NCBI GenBank assembly: GCA_963739335.1
Contig: CAVUAC010000046.1
Coordinates: 1-64,000 of the forward strand
From: UBA9647 sp963739335
GTDB taxonomy: Bacteria; Bacteroidota; Ignavibacteria; UBA10030
Direction of reading: 5' to 3'
Length of the DNA stretch: 64,000 nucleotides
The notes beneath the pieces were generated by a model that was not told where the DNA came from, did not search any database, and was given only the letters and a program-made list of their open reading frames with translations. Within the stretch, counting starts at the first letter, position 1. The number at the start of each line of letters is the position of its first letter. The position numbers were made by a program, and so were the translations under genes. Below are positions 55,664 to 64,000 of this stretch, one piece after another.

Positions 55664-56233
55664 CTATTTCTTTCTTCGTGCCGTCCCCTCGAGATATGTG
55701 GCAAAAGAATCGGGTTTGCCCGGCGGTGCCATATCAAACGTGATCTTGATCCGGTCAGTTCCCAACTTGGTGTAGGTGAGCCGGAATCGGGGAGCGGATG
55801 GGCTGGCATCACTGAGGAATATGGCAGCATTGGAATCTTTCGACAGCTCGACGGTGTAGTTGATGACGTGCTGCTCATTGTCGAAGTAGATTGCCCGGGT
55901 TTTCCCGGCTTCCTGATAGACAATCATCAGGTCGTCGTGTGTGAAAGCCGGCCGGTCCTTCGTCGCTGGATAATTCGCGAAGTTCTTCCGAACCAGGACT
56001 GTGTTCTGGAGATCATAGGAAAAGCTGAATCCTCCCGTCCCTTCTCCGGGCGCTCCTGTGCCTTCGCCAACCCATTCACCGATGAGGAACTTGAACGCAT
56101 TCCAGTTGATTGGAGGCGGAGGTTGTTGAGCCGAAAGGGGGCCTGTGGAGATGCAAACGAGGATGACGATAAAAACGCTTGAGAGCGCGATCCTCCGGCC
56201 AATCGGGCAGATTGAATAATCAAAGGTTTTCAT
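55664..56233 (-). CDS. Exported lipocalin-like/DUF1579-like protein
   Basis: The 189-residue protein has a signal peptide (RIALSSVFIVILVCISTGPLSAQ) and a beta-barrel-like body with FKFLIGEWVGEGTG, VLVRKNFANYPATKDRPA and DDLMIVYQ. This fits DUF1579-type proteins of unknown function. The start at 56233 (MKTFDYS) is chosen; a longer frame reaches 56293. Confidence 0.7.
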   Translation of the reverse strand: MKTFDYSICPIGRRIALSSVFIVILVCISTGPLSAQQPPPPINWNAFKFLIGEWVGEGTGAPGEGTGGFSFSYDLQNTVLVRKNFANYPATKDRPAFTHDDLMIVYQEAGKTRAIYFDNEQHVINYTVELSKDSNAAIFLSDASPSAPRFRLTYTKLGTDRIKITFDMAPPGKPDSFATYLEGTARRKK

Positions 56234-56298
56234 GAGAGACTTACTCCATCGGACAACGATGAGTCGTATTGAAGAATCGGTTTTGGCAATCACGTCGT

Positions 56299-56712
56299 CT
56301 ATCGGAACGACTGCTTTGTTTCACCAGGCTTATAGGGACGCATGGCGAACGCCGACCACGTCTCATTGACGGAGATCAGCGTAATCCACTTGAGATCCGC
56401 CCGCTGCAATGTGTCCCAGCCTTTGTCGCGTGTGAGGTCGGTTTGGATTTTGGAGGAACCTTTTGGGAATGAAATCCACAAGATGCTCTCTGGTTTGAGG
56501 GCTCGAATGGCTCGGGGGGCCAGCTTATCAAGCTCAGCTTTGCTTTTCACAAACACCTCTACCCAATCGTAGCTTCCTTTCAGGTCTGCGGTCACCTTGA
56601 CGCTGGCAGGTAACGGCGCAAGTTCCTTGAGATAGTTGGCCGGAGCAGCAACGATGGCCGCATGGTGTCCGGGCTTGAGTTTCATCTTGACTGCAAGTGG
56701 GCTTGTTGCCAT
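56299..56712 (-). CDS. DUF3052-like hypothetical protein
   Basis: The 137-residue protein has the stretch LWISFPKGSSKIQTDLTRDKGWD, which is typical of DUF3052-like small proteins, and a C-terminal ISVNETWSAFAMR. No catalytic motif or signal peptide is seen. It lies 17 bases downstream of the pirin gene on the same strand. Confidence 0.7.
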   Translation of the reverse strand: MATSPLAVKMKLKPGHHAAIVAAPANYLKELAPLPASVKVTADLKGSYDWVEVFVKSKAELDKLAPRAIRALKPESILWISFPKGSSKIQTDLTRDKGWDTLQRADLKWITLISVNETWSAFAMRPYKPGETKQSFR

Positions 56713-56729
56713 AGGCTTCTCGGTGGTTT

Positions 56730-57593
56730 TCAAGATTTCCGATATTTGATGAACGTGTCGTTGCGCAGTTCTTCGAGTGCGACCATCAACTCTTCCTCCG
56801 TATTCATGACGATGGGGCCGTCCCATGCGACCGGTTCCTCCAATGGCTTTCCGGAAAACATGAGAAATCGCACCGGTTGATCCAGTGTTGAGACCATTAC
56901 TTCGTCGCCTTCGTCGAACAGCACCAGATGTTCACTGCCGACAAGTTCCTTCTTCTCCGGGCTGAAGTACACGCTCCCTTCAAAAGTATAGGCAATAATA
57001 GTGTGCCCCTGTTTCGTGGGATGCCTGAATTCTGCCTCCGCAGGTATGCTCACGTCCAGATAGGACGGGTCGATGACAATATCCCGCACAGCTCCTTTCG
57101 TGCCATCAACCTCACCGGCAATGATCCGTATTTTCACCCCGTTCGGTTTTGTGACTTCGGGAATCTGGCCGCTTGAGAACTCACGGTATCGGGGATCCAT
57201 CATTTTCTGAGAGGCAGGGAGGTTCGCCCAGAGTTGAAAACCCCACATATGACCGTTCTTGTCCCCGTACGGCATCTCCTGGTGGATAATTCCGTTACCA
57301 GCTGTCATCCATTGCACGTCGCCGGGACCGATGACGCCCTTGTTCTTAAGACTGTCGCCGTGTTCAACGGTTCCGCGAAGAACATACGTGATGGTTTCGA
57401 TCCCTCGATGCGGATGCCAGGGAAATCCCTTGATGTAGTCCTGCGGATCGTTCCCCCGGAAATCATCGAAGAGGAGAAATGGATCAAAGGCGTGTGTGTC
57501 CCCGAATCCGAACGCACGTTTGAGGCGTACACCGGCTCCTTCGAGCGTCGGCTTGCTTCTTGATACCTTCACAACGCTTCTCGTCTTTGCCAT
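56730..57593 (-). CDS. Pirin-family protein
   Basis: The 287-residue bicupin has the N-terminal metal-binding HPHRGIETITYVLRG, then GDVQWMTAGNGIIHQEMP, with the H-H-H-E ligands of pirin. The C-terminal cupin (TFEGSVYFSPEKKELVG, HLVLFDEGDEVMV) and LMFSGKPLEEPVAW complete the family pattern. Related proteins (YhhW) have quercetinase activity. AAAGGAGG lies 7 bases before the ATG at 57593. Confidence 0.93.
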   Translation of the reverse strand: MAKTRSVVKVSRSKPTLEGAGVRLKRAFGFGDTHAFDPFLLFDDFRGNDPQDYIKGFPWHPHRGIETITYVLRGTVEHGDSLKNKGVIGPGDVQWMTAGNGIIHQEMPYGDKNGHMWGFQLWANLPASQKMMDPRYREFSSGQIPEVTKPNGVKIRIIAGEVDGTKGAVRDIVIDPSYLDVSIPAEAEFRHPTKQGHTIIAYTFEGSVYFSPEKKELVGSEHLVLFDEGDEVMVSTLDQPVRFLMFSGKPLEEPVAWDGPIVMNTEEELMVALEELRNDTFIKYRKS

Positions 57594-57661
57594 CAGGTCC
57601 TCCTTTCCTAATTCCACTCCAGAGAAGACAACAAGAAACACCTTGCAGGTTCCGTTTCCTA

Positions 57662-59332
57662 CTAAGGGATTCGCACGTCCGCTGTCGGCAGGAACCGTGG
57701 CGGCTTGCGGTGTTTCGTCGCCTGCTCGAATGCATATGCGAGCTTGATGAGCGTGGACTCGCTCCACGCCCGTCCGAAGAAAGAAATGCCCACAGGCAAT
57801 CCAAACACAAATCCCGCCGGGACCGTGATACTCGGATAGCCTGCTACCGCTGCAGCCGTCGTGCTGCCGGAGAGAAAATGATCTCCGGTGACGAGATCCG
57901 TGACCCAGGCCGGGCTCTCACTCGGTGCAACAAGTGCATCGAGCTTGAATTTGTCCATGATCGCATCGATGCCTTCGGCGCGTGCGAGGCGGAGGTTGTT
58001 CTCCCGTGCGTCAAGGTAATCCTTTTCAGTCAACGGCCCTTTAGCCTCAGCTTGGATGAATATTTCTTGCTGAAAGTATGGCATCTCGGTCTTCTTGCTA
58101 CGTTCGTTGAACTCAATGATCTCTTTGAGCGTGTGCACCGGTGCATTCGGACCAAGTCGGCTGAGGTAAGCATTCATATCTGCCTTCAATTCATACCGCA
58201 GCACCAGACCTTCATTCTTGTCGAGCTGCCCCAACGCGTCGGTGTCTGCCGGGTCGATGATCGTTGCACCGTTCTGTTTCATGACTTCGAATGCTTTGGC
58301 TATCAGTTCGTCGACCAGTTCGTGGAAGCCGAAAAACCTGCGCACGACGCCAATCCTTGCCCCCTTGAGACCTTTTGCATCGAGAAACTGCGTGTAATCG
58401 ACAGAGAGTTTCTTTGCGCTTTCGAGGGTTGCTGAGTCCCCCGTGTCGACTCCGGCAAGAGAACTCAAAAGAGTCGCTGCATCTCGGACAGTCCGGGCCA
58501 TTGGTCCGGCCGTGTCCTGCGTGTGCGATATCGGGATCACACCCGTTCTGCTGACCAGCCCCACAGTCGGCTTCATGCCGACAATACATTGGACTGAGGA
58601 GGGGCTTATGACAGAGCCGTCTGTTTCGGTGCCCACCGCTACCGCGCAAAGGTTTGCCGCGACAGCAGCCGCCGAGCCGGAACTCGAGCCGGATGTGTTT
58701 CGATCCAACGCGTAGGGATTTTTCGTTAATCCTCCCCGACCGCTCCATCCGCTCGTCGATCGGCTCGAACGGATATTAGCCCATTCGCTCAGGTTTGTCT
58801 TGCCCAGGATGATGGCTCCTGCGAGACGGAGTTGGCGCACGAGAAACGAGTCGCTCGGCGGCTTCGATCCCACGAGCGCCAGCGAGCCCGCCGTCGTGGC
58901 CATACGGTCAGCGGTATCGATGTTGTCCTTGATCAAGATTGGTATTCCATGCAGAGAGCCGCGTGGGCCCTTTTGTTTGCGTTCCTTGTCGAGCGCATCA
59001 GCGATCGCAAGGGCATCGGGGTTCAGTTCGATCACACTCCGGAGGGCAGGTCCCTTCCGGTCGATAGCCTCGATGCGGGCAAGGTATTTCTCTGCAATCG
59101 AGCGGGCGGTGTACTTCCCCGTTTTCATACCCTCCTGGAGATCCGCGATTGTAATCTCGTCCAGTTCGAACGGTTTGATCTCTGGGGAAGAGAGGGGAGA
59201 AGCAGCTACTTCATCCGATCCCGCCCACGCGGGAAGTGTTGCAGCAGCCGCTACGCCGGTTATTCCGGCTTTCAAAAAGTCTCGGCGATCAAGATGACGG
59301 GGGCCAGGCTTGGATTCATCAGTGTGATTCAT
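57662..59332 (-). CDS. TAT-exported amidase (amidase signature family)
   Basis: The 556-residue enzyme starts with a twin-arginine signal (RRDFLKAGITGVAAAATLPA), so it is exported folded. The amidase-signature catalytic triad is K in GIPILIKDNID, the cis-serine region and the nucleophile in DRNTSGSSSGSAAAVA. GTETDGSVISPSSVQCIVG and the HTQDTAGPMARTVRDAA segment follow. It resembles secreted amidases and is distinct from GatA, which has no export signal. The substrate is unknown. Confidence 0.9.
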   Translation of the reverse strand: MNHTDESKPGPRHLDRRDFLKAGITGVAAAATLPAWAGSDEVAASPLSSPEIKPFELDEITIADLQEGMKTGKYTARSIAEKYLARIEAIDRKGPALRSVIELNPDALAIADALDKERKQKGPRGSLHGIPILIKDNIDTADRMATTAGSLALVGSKPPSDSFLVRQLRLAGAIILGKTNLSEWANIRSSRSTSGWSGRGGLTKNPYALDRNTSGSSSGSAAAVAANLCAVAVGTETDGSVISPSSVQCIVGMKPTVGLVSRTGVIPISHTQDTAGPMARTVRDAATLLSSLAGVDTGDSATLESAKKLSVDYTQFLDAKGLKGARIGVVRRFFGFHELVDELIAKAFEVMKQNGATIIDPADTDALGQLDKNEGLVLRYELKADMNAYLSRLGPNAPVHTLKEIIEFNERSKKTEMPYFQQEIFIQAEAKGPLTEKDYLDARENNLRLARAEGIDAIMDKFKLDALVAPSESPAWVTDLVTGDHFLSGSTTAAAVAGYPSITVPAGFVFGLPVGISFFGRAWSESTLIKLAYAFEQATKHRKPPRFLPTADVRIP

Positions 59333-59428
59333 CGATTCAACTCCTTCCGTTGGAAAGTTGCGTGCCGGACTGCTCTGCTGCATTGTTCGCATCTCAGTTT
59401 CGGTCTTCTCTGTTTCGTCGTCCCTGTG

Positions 59429-59794
59429 TTAGTCTCTGCCAGCCAATGGTGAATCCAGATTCACCCGGTCTCCCGCAGTGGAAGGAGCGGATATGACGAG
59501 AAAGTGCGCATCCTCGTCATAAACATTGCGCACCCGATGAGGAATGGTTGGAATGATCTCGAGAGAGTCGCCTTTGTCGAGTTGTGCGATCTCGTTGCCG
59601 TTCTCGATCTCGATCCGTCCCTGCAGCACATAGAACAACTGTCGAGCTTTGGTATGATAATGCCCGATTTCACCCAGGCCGGGCGGGATACGCTCTTGTA
59701 TGACGCTCAGGTCTGGGCCGTTGAGGAGTCGCCATCCGTCACATCCGGTTCCCCAGACATAGTGGTCTGCATTGTTGAGGTTGATGACCTTCAT
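59429..59794 (-). CDS. Single-domain cupin protein
   Basis: The 121-residue protein has one cupin domain: GEIGHYHTKARQLFYVLQGRIEIE (motif 1 with H, H and Q/E ligands), then GDSLEIIPTIPHRVRNV (motif 2). It probably binds a metal. The start codon is 6 bases behind the stop of the beta-glucosidase gene, so the two are likely co-translated. Confidence 0.85.
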   Translation of the reverse strand: MKVINLNNADHYVWGTGCDGWRLLNGPDLSVIQERIPPGLGEIGHYHTKARQLFYVLQGRIEIENGNEIAQLDKGDSLEIIPTIPHRVRNVYDEDAHFLVISAPSTAGDRVNLDSPLAGRD

Positions 59795-59800
59795 TTCGTC

Positions 59801-61993
59801 TCAGGGGGTTTTGTATTCGAAAGCCGTCTCCAGGCCTTCAGCGCTATTTGGACCAACATAGAGTTTGAACATTCCCGGTTCCACTGTCCACTTCATATCC
59901 TGATTGTAGAACTTCAGGTGCTCCGGCCTGAGAATGAACTGAATGCGCTTTGATTCGCCGGGAGCAAGGGAGACTTTCTGAAAGCCCTTGAGCTCTTTCA
60001 CGGGCCGCGTGACGCTTGCGACCAGATCTCGAACATACAATTGAGCAATCTCCTCTCCTGCTCGGTTTCCAGAATTCTTTACAACAACGCTGACCACGAT
60101 ACTATCGGTCGGCGTAAGTGTTTCCGAGCTCAACGTTAACTCAGAGTAAGAAAACGATGTATAACTTAGTCCATATCCAAAGGGATAGAGCGGTGTGTCT
60201 GCGATGTCGGTGTATTTTGACGTGAACTTCTTGGCAGCCTCTGCGGGGCGGCCCGTATTCTTGTGGTTGTAGTATATCGGAATCTGTCCTGTTGCACGAG
60301 GAAACGATGTGGTGAGTTTGCCACTGGGATTGTAGTCCCCGAAGAGCACGTCGGTGATGGCATTGCCGCATTCAATTCCCAGAAACCATGTCTCGAGAAT
60401 CGCTGGAACATTCTCAGCAATCCAAGGGATTGCCAGCGGTCTTCCATTCATGAGCACAACGATGACCGGTTTGCCGGTCGCCTGAAGTGCACGGACGAGA
60501 TCTTCCTGACTGCCGGGCAACCCAATCGAGGATCGGCTCCCTGCTTCGCCGCTCATGTACCGCGCCTCGCCGATGATAGCCACGATGACATCGGCCTGCC
60601 TGGCGACATTGACTGCCTCGTTGAATTCGTCGGTCGTCTGCTTGTCGATTTCACAACCTCGTGCGGAAAGCACTTTCGTGGTCGAACCGAGTTTGGCTAT
60701 GATTGCGTCGAGCACTGGAACGACATCGTTGGGATTGCCGCGTGCGGCCCAGGGGCCGAGTGGGCTCGCTTTGTCAGCGGCGAGCGGGCCAACGACAGCA
60801 AGAGTTTTGAGATTCTTTTTGAGGGGAAGAAGATTGTTCTCATTCTTCAAGAGAACAATAGAGCGCTGAGCGATCGTGCGGGCGAGCTCGCGATGCTCAG
60901 GTTTCAGGATGTCAAGCTTTTCCCGTTCAACGTCACAGGTTTTGTAGGGATTCTCGAAGAGACCGAAACGGAACTTGGCGCTCAGCACGCGGCGGACGGC
61001 CTCGTTGAGTTCCTCTTCCGAAACGCGTCCTTCTTTCACTGCAGCCATCAGATGGCTGTGATAGGCATCCGACTCCATGTCCATATCGACACCGGCCTTG
61101 ATCCCGAGCGTTGCCGCATCCTTCAGGTCCGCCGCGACCCCGTGCGGAATCAGCTCGCCGATGGAGTTCCAGTCACTGACAACGAATCCGTTGAATTTCC
61201 ACTCGCCTCGGAGAATATTGGTAAGGAGTTTGTGGTTCGCGCTGCTGGGCATGCCTGAAATCTCGTTGAAGGAACACATCAACGTTCCTACCCCTGCGTC
61301 AACTGTGGCTTTGAAAGGCGGGAGATAGATTTCGCGCAGCGTCTTCTCAGAGATGTCAACGGTATTATAGTCGCGACCGCCCTCTGCTCCGCCATAGGCG
61401 GCAAAATGCTTGGCGCAGGCCATCAATGAGGTTGGTGATGCGAGGTCCGGCCCCTGGAAGCCGCGCACACGCGCGGCAGCAATAACAGAACCGAGGTAGG
61501 GATCCTCGCCGGCCCCCTCGGCGATTCGGCCCCACCGTGGATCCCGTGCGATATCGACCATCGGCGCAAAAGTCCAGTGAATGCCAGCCGCTGTTGCTTC
61601 GATGGCAGCCACATGCTCAGCCTTTTCGATCAGTCCCGGATCCCAGGTGCAAGATGTCGCAAGGGGAATCGGAAATGTTGTACGAAAGCCGTGAATGACA
61701 TCGAGGCCAAAAAGCAACGGGATCTTCAGACGCGTCTGCTCCACTGCGATCTGCTGCAGCTCCCGTGTTGCGTTCGCGCCGACAATGTTCAGGAGTGATC
61801 CCACCTTTCCTTGTCGCAAGAGCTCTTTGCGCTCACCAGGAGCGCCGCTGTATTGGACAAGTTGCCCAACTTTCTCGTCGAGCGTCATCAATGCCAGCAG
61901 CGAATCGACGCGGCGGTCGATGCGCGATTGCGCCGGGAGCAGCCACAGTGGAAGAAGAACAAGTATGAATATGAGGACGAGTCTGGATTTCAT
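59801..61993 (-). CDS. bglX: Glycoside hydrolase family 3 beta-glucosidase (BglX-like)
   Basis: The 730-residue periplasmic enzyme has a signal peptide (LVLIFILVLLPLWLLPAQ), the GH3 N-terminal TIM-barrel with FAPMVDIARDPRWGRIAEGAGEDPYL, KHFAAYGGAEGGRDYN and the nucleophile aspartate in GFVVSDWNSI. A C-terminal GH3 sandwich carries the acid/base region (GEARYMSGEAGSRSSIGLPG), and a final FnIII-like domain is present. It cleaves beta-linked glucosides from oligosaccharides. It is intact and full length compared with E. coli BglX. Confidence 0.95.
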   Translation of the reverse strand: MKSRLVLIFILVLLPLWLLPAQSRIDRRVDSLLALMTLDEKVGQLVQYSGAPGERKELLRQGKVGSLLNIVGANATRELQQIAVEQTRLKIPLLFGLDVIHGFRTTFPIPLATSCTWDPGLIEKAEHVAAIEATAAGIHWTFAPMVDIARDPRWGRIAEGAGEDPYLGSVIAAARVRGFQGPDLASPTSLMACAKHFAAYGGAEGGRDYNTVDISEKTLREIYLPPFKATVDAGVGTLMCSFNEISGMPSSANHKLLTNILRGEWKFNGFVVSDWNSIGELIPHGVAADLKDAATLGIKAGVDMDMESDAYHSHLMAAVKEGRVSEEELNEAVRRVLSAKFRFGLFENPYKTCDVEREKLDILKPEHRELARTIAQRSIVLLKNENNLLPLKKNLKTLAVVGPLAADKASPLGPWAARGNPNDVVPVLDAIIAKLGSTTKVLSARGCEIDKQTTDEFNEAVNVARQADVIVAIIGEARYMSGEAGSRSSIGLPGSQEDLVRALQATGKPVIVVLMNGRPLAIPWIAENVPAILETWFLGIECGNAITDVLFGDYNPSGKLTTSFPRATGQIPIYYNHKNTGRPAEAAKKFTSKYTDIADTPLYPFGYGLSYTSFSYSELTLSSETLTPTDSIVVSVVVKNSGNRAGEEIAQLYVRDLVASVTRPVKELKGFQKVSLAPGESKRIQFILRPEHLKFYNQDMKWTVEPGMFKLYVGPNSAEGLETAFEYKTP

Positions 61994-62063
61994 AGTTCGA
62001 CTGATTACGATGAGGGTAATGGTGATTGAGGTTTGGGATCACACGGCAATGCACTGCGAAGTA

Positions 62064-62510
62064 TCAAGGTGCTTCTTTAAGCGGATTCTTCGATCTCAGA
62101 AAGGCGATGAGTTTCGGCCTTACGGACTTATGCTGTTCAGAGGGCCATTCGCTGAAGTCCACGGGGATCGAGTGACCGTCTTTTGTCATGAGGATGAGAG
62201 CAAACATCTTCATCTCGGCACTTGCCACATGTTCCCAGAGGAGATCGATCTCATTGGAGTATGAGATTCTTCCCCTGATGCCCCGGTCATCAAGCGTCAC
62301 GGCGTATATTTTTGAGAAGCGCGGTGCCAACAGGAGAACTACCAAGACGAAAACGCCGTAGCCGATTGCGCAAAGAGGGTAACCCCAGAACTTGCCAGGA
62401 TATGTGAGTCCCTGTGCGATGAGCACAATACTCAGGACAACCTGGGTCATCCTGTACCACCGTGGACCGTAGGTGGTTTTTTCGCGTAGACTGATCGTCA
62501 TTTGTTCCAT
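62064..62510 (-). CDS. Hypothetical membrane protein
   Basis: The 148-residue protein has two membrane segments (MTQVVLSIVLIAQGLTY, LCAIGYGVFVLVVLLLA) followed by a cytoplasmic beta-rich part (IYAVTLDDRGIRGRISYSN, DLLWEHVASAEMK). The pattern recalls small PH-like domain membrane proteins, but no family is certain. Confidence 0.65.
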   Translation of the reverse strand: MEQMTISLREKTTYGPRWYRMTQVVLSIVLIAQGLTYPGKFWGYPLCAIGYGVFVLVVLLLAPRFSKIYAVTLDDRGIRGRISYSNEIDLLWEHVASAEMKMFALILMTKDGHSIPVDFSEWPSEQHKSVRPKLIAFLRSKNPLKEAP

Positions 62511-62555
62511 ATCGACCTGCGTGATATGAGTCTCCTGCTCTGCCCCTGAGAAGGC

Positions 62556-62588
62556 TCACCTGCCAGCCATCGCAGGACTGGCAGGCGA
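62556..62588 (-). terminator. Hairpin behind the rubrerythrin gene
   Basis: On the minus strand CTCGCCTGCCAG and CTGGCAGGTGAG pair over 12 positions with one G-U wobble and an 11-base loop. No T run follows, so it is a weak terminator or an mRNA-stabilising stem about 35 bases after the rubrerythrin stop. Confidence 0.4.
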
Positions 62589-62623
62589 GAATCTCCTGAT
62601 GGTCTTGGCGGCGTTGCTACGGA

Positions 62624-63121
62624 TCAACCCTTCACGAACTTCTCGGCTTTCGTCCCGCATATCGGGCAATCTTTCTGGGGTTTGCCGAGCTCGATGTATC
62701 CGCACACCGGGCATAGATAAAATTCCACATCCTTCAGGTCTTTCCCTTGTTTTGCTGCCTCAAGGGCCATCGTATACAGTTTGGCGTGGACTGCCTCTGC
62801 CTCGACCGCGTAACCGAACATGCGCTTGGCTTTGTGCCCATCGGCTTCAGCCTGCTTCAACATCGGGGGGTACATTTTCGTGTATTCATAGGTCTCGCCA
62901 TCAATCGCCGCCTGTAGGTTTTGAGCGGTAGATCCGATTCCCTCCAATGCCTTCAAGTGACCCTCGGCGTGAATCTTCTCTGCCTCGGCCGTCAATCGGA
63001 ACAGCCGTCCAATGTTGCGAAGACCTTCCTGCTCTGCTTTCTTGGCGAAGTTGGAATATTTCTGGAATGCCTGGCTTTCGCCAGCGAACGCTTCTTTGAG
63101 ATTGTCTATCGTAGTCGCCAT
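62624..63121 (-). CDS. rbr: Rubrerythrin
   Basis: The 165-residue protein reduces peroxide. An N-terminal ferritin-like di-iron domain is visible (FAGESQAFQKYSNFAKKAE, TAEAEKIHAEGHLKAL, DGETYEYTKMY, EAEAVHAKLYTMAL). The C-terminal rubredoxin-like FeS4 site is CPVCGYIELG and CPICGTKAEKF. This arrangement is common in anaerobes and facultative anaerobes. Confidence 0.96.
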   Translation of the reverse strand: MATTIDNLKEAFAGESQAFQKYSNFAKKAEQEGLRNIGRLFRLTAEAEKIHAEGHLKALEGIGSTAQNLQAAIDGETYEYTKMYPPMLKQAEADGHKAKRMFGYAVEAEAVHAKLYTMALEAAKQGKDLKDVEFYLCPVCGYIELGKPQKDCPICGTKAEKFVKG

Positions 63122-63177
63122 ACTGAACCTCCCGTTCTAGTATCGGACCGTTTGTTGAGATGTGAAACTGATAATGG

Positions 63178-64000
63178 CTAATGCAAAATGCTTTCGATCG
63201 TCTGCAGTTCCTCTGTCGAGAAGGATACGTTCTTCAGTGTTTCCACCGCGTCATTGATTTGTGCAACACCGCTTGCACCGACCAGGGCCGATGTAACTTC
63301 ACGGTGTCGCATCACCCACGCCAGAGCCATTTGCGCGAGTGATTGCCCGCGCCCTTGAGCCACTTGATTCAATCGGCGGACTTTCGCCAGCTTCTCTTCC
63401 GTAATGTGCTGCGGTCGCAGAAACCCATGCGGCTTGCCGGCGCGTGAATCCTCGGGAATTCCATGCAGATAACGATTCGTGAGCAGGCCCTGGGCAAGGG
63501 GTGAAAACACGATGCAGCCCAAGTCTTCTTCGCGAACTGCCTGAAGCAGGCCGTTCTCGATCCAACGGTTGAACATACTGTAACTTGGCTGATGAATCAA
63601 GCAGGGTGTTTCGAGATCGTGCAGAATCTTTGCGGCTTGATGTGTTTGTTCCGGCGAGTATGATGAAATCCCGGCATACAGAGCCTTGCCGCTCCGGACA
63701 ATCTGGTCGAGTGCACCCATGGTCTCTTCCATGGGCGTTTCCGGATCGGGCCGGTGGCTGTAGAAGATGTCGACGTACTCCAACCCCATTCGCTTCAGAC
63801 TTTGATCGAGGCTGGCGATCAAGGTACTTGCGTGAGGCCCAATCGCCGTACGGTCCGGGCCACATCGGGTAGCCGGCCTTCGAAGAGATGATCATCTCGT
63901 CGCGATATCGTGCAAAGTCCTCGTGGAGAATTCTCCCGAACGTTTCTTCCGCTGAGCCGGGGGGAGGGCCATAGTTGTTTGCAAGATCAAAGTGCGTGAT
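63178..64000 (-). pseudogene. Aldo/keto reductase (YghZ-like), frameshifted and cut by window edge
   Basis: The downstream frame (to 63178) starts IASLDQSLKRMGLEYVDIFY and holds SHRPDPETPMEETMGAL and the C-terminal NADPH-site region (GASGVAQINDAVE). The upstream frame (64000 to about 63822) reads THFDLANNYGPPPGSAEETF and MIISSKAGYPMWPGPYGDW, then RKYL. One extra base at about 63818-63825 joins both. The pattern matches YghZ/L-glyceraldehyde-3-phosphate reductase-like AKRs. The N-terminal strands lie outside the window. Confidence 0.85.

Overview
The window is a bacterial chromosome segment of moderate GC content by eye. It opens inside an rRNA operon (the 3' part of 23S, then 5S) and closes inside an aldo/keto reductase gene. 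A Gram-negative cell is implied by LpxH, outer-membrane beta-barrel proteins, lipoproteins and a bifunctional class A PBP. Separate SecD and SecF, a DUF6588-like protein, a GxxExxY gene, ribosomal protein bTHX and many Bacteroidota-style periplasmic proteins suggest the Bacteroidota/Chlorobiota/Ignavibacteria side of the FCB group. That placement is inference from gene content. Promoter-like sites are of sigma-70 type (TTGNNN, 16-17 bp, TATATT).

Layout. 1-1665: 23S end, 5S, terminator. 1.9-16.3 kb: mostly housekeeping genes: TrpB2, a C45-like lipoprotein, GxxExxY, RlmN, adenylate kinase, glycerophosphodiesterase, an outer-membrane protein, a TPR-CHAT lipoprotein, an ECF sigma factor with a toastrack-type protein, thymidylate kinase and an S41 protease. 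16.4-21.4 kb (minus): deoxynucleoside kinase, a metal/cobalamin-binding lipoprotein, a STAS protein, SecF and SecD. 21.7-26.9 kb: PpiD/SurA-like foldase, a beta-barrel protein, AroK, AroB and a dead GH10-like gene. 27-32.4 kb (minus): class A PBP, LpxH and a two-component pair. 32.7-36.3 kb: a complete TRAP transporter with a TatT component (TPAT type). 36.4-42.6 kb: ferritin, then a NEW3-domain membrane protein with one ABC ATPase and two paralogous ABC-2 permeases. 42.7-64 kb is almost entirely minus strand and accessory: SGNH hydrolase, MOSC, ankyrin, phosphoesterase, two DinB proteins, bTHX, a PP2C phosphatase, an IS630 element inserted in an SDR gene, pirin, TAT-exported amidase, cupin, GH3 beta-glucosidase, rubrerythrin and aldo/keto reductase.

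Two themes run through the region. First, a dispersed inverted-repeat element with arms built of CAC-AAG heptamer-like units occurs three times. One copy encloses a GxxExxY gene and two enclose only spacer. Second, many conserved genes are broken by single-base frameshifts (about twelve) or internal stops (two). I assembled these as single genes and gave the approximate break positions. Their number and even scatter suggest sequencing or assembly indels for most. The IS630-split SDR gene, the truncated GH10-like gene and a GNAT remnant look like real decay.

One small gene found by reading the spacer directly is bTHX (44 residues, 46896-47030 minus), with a good ribosome binding site.
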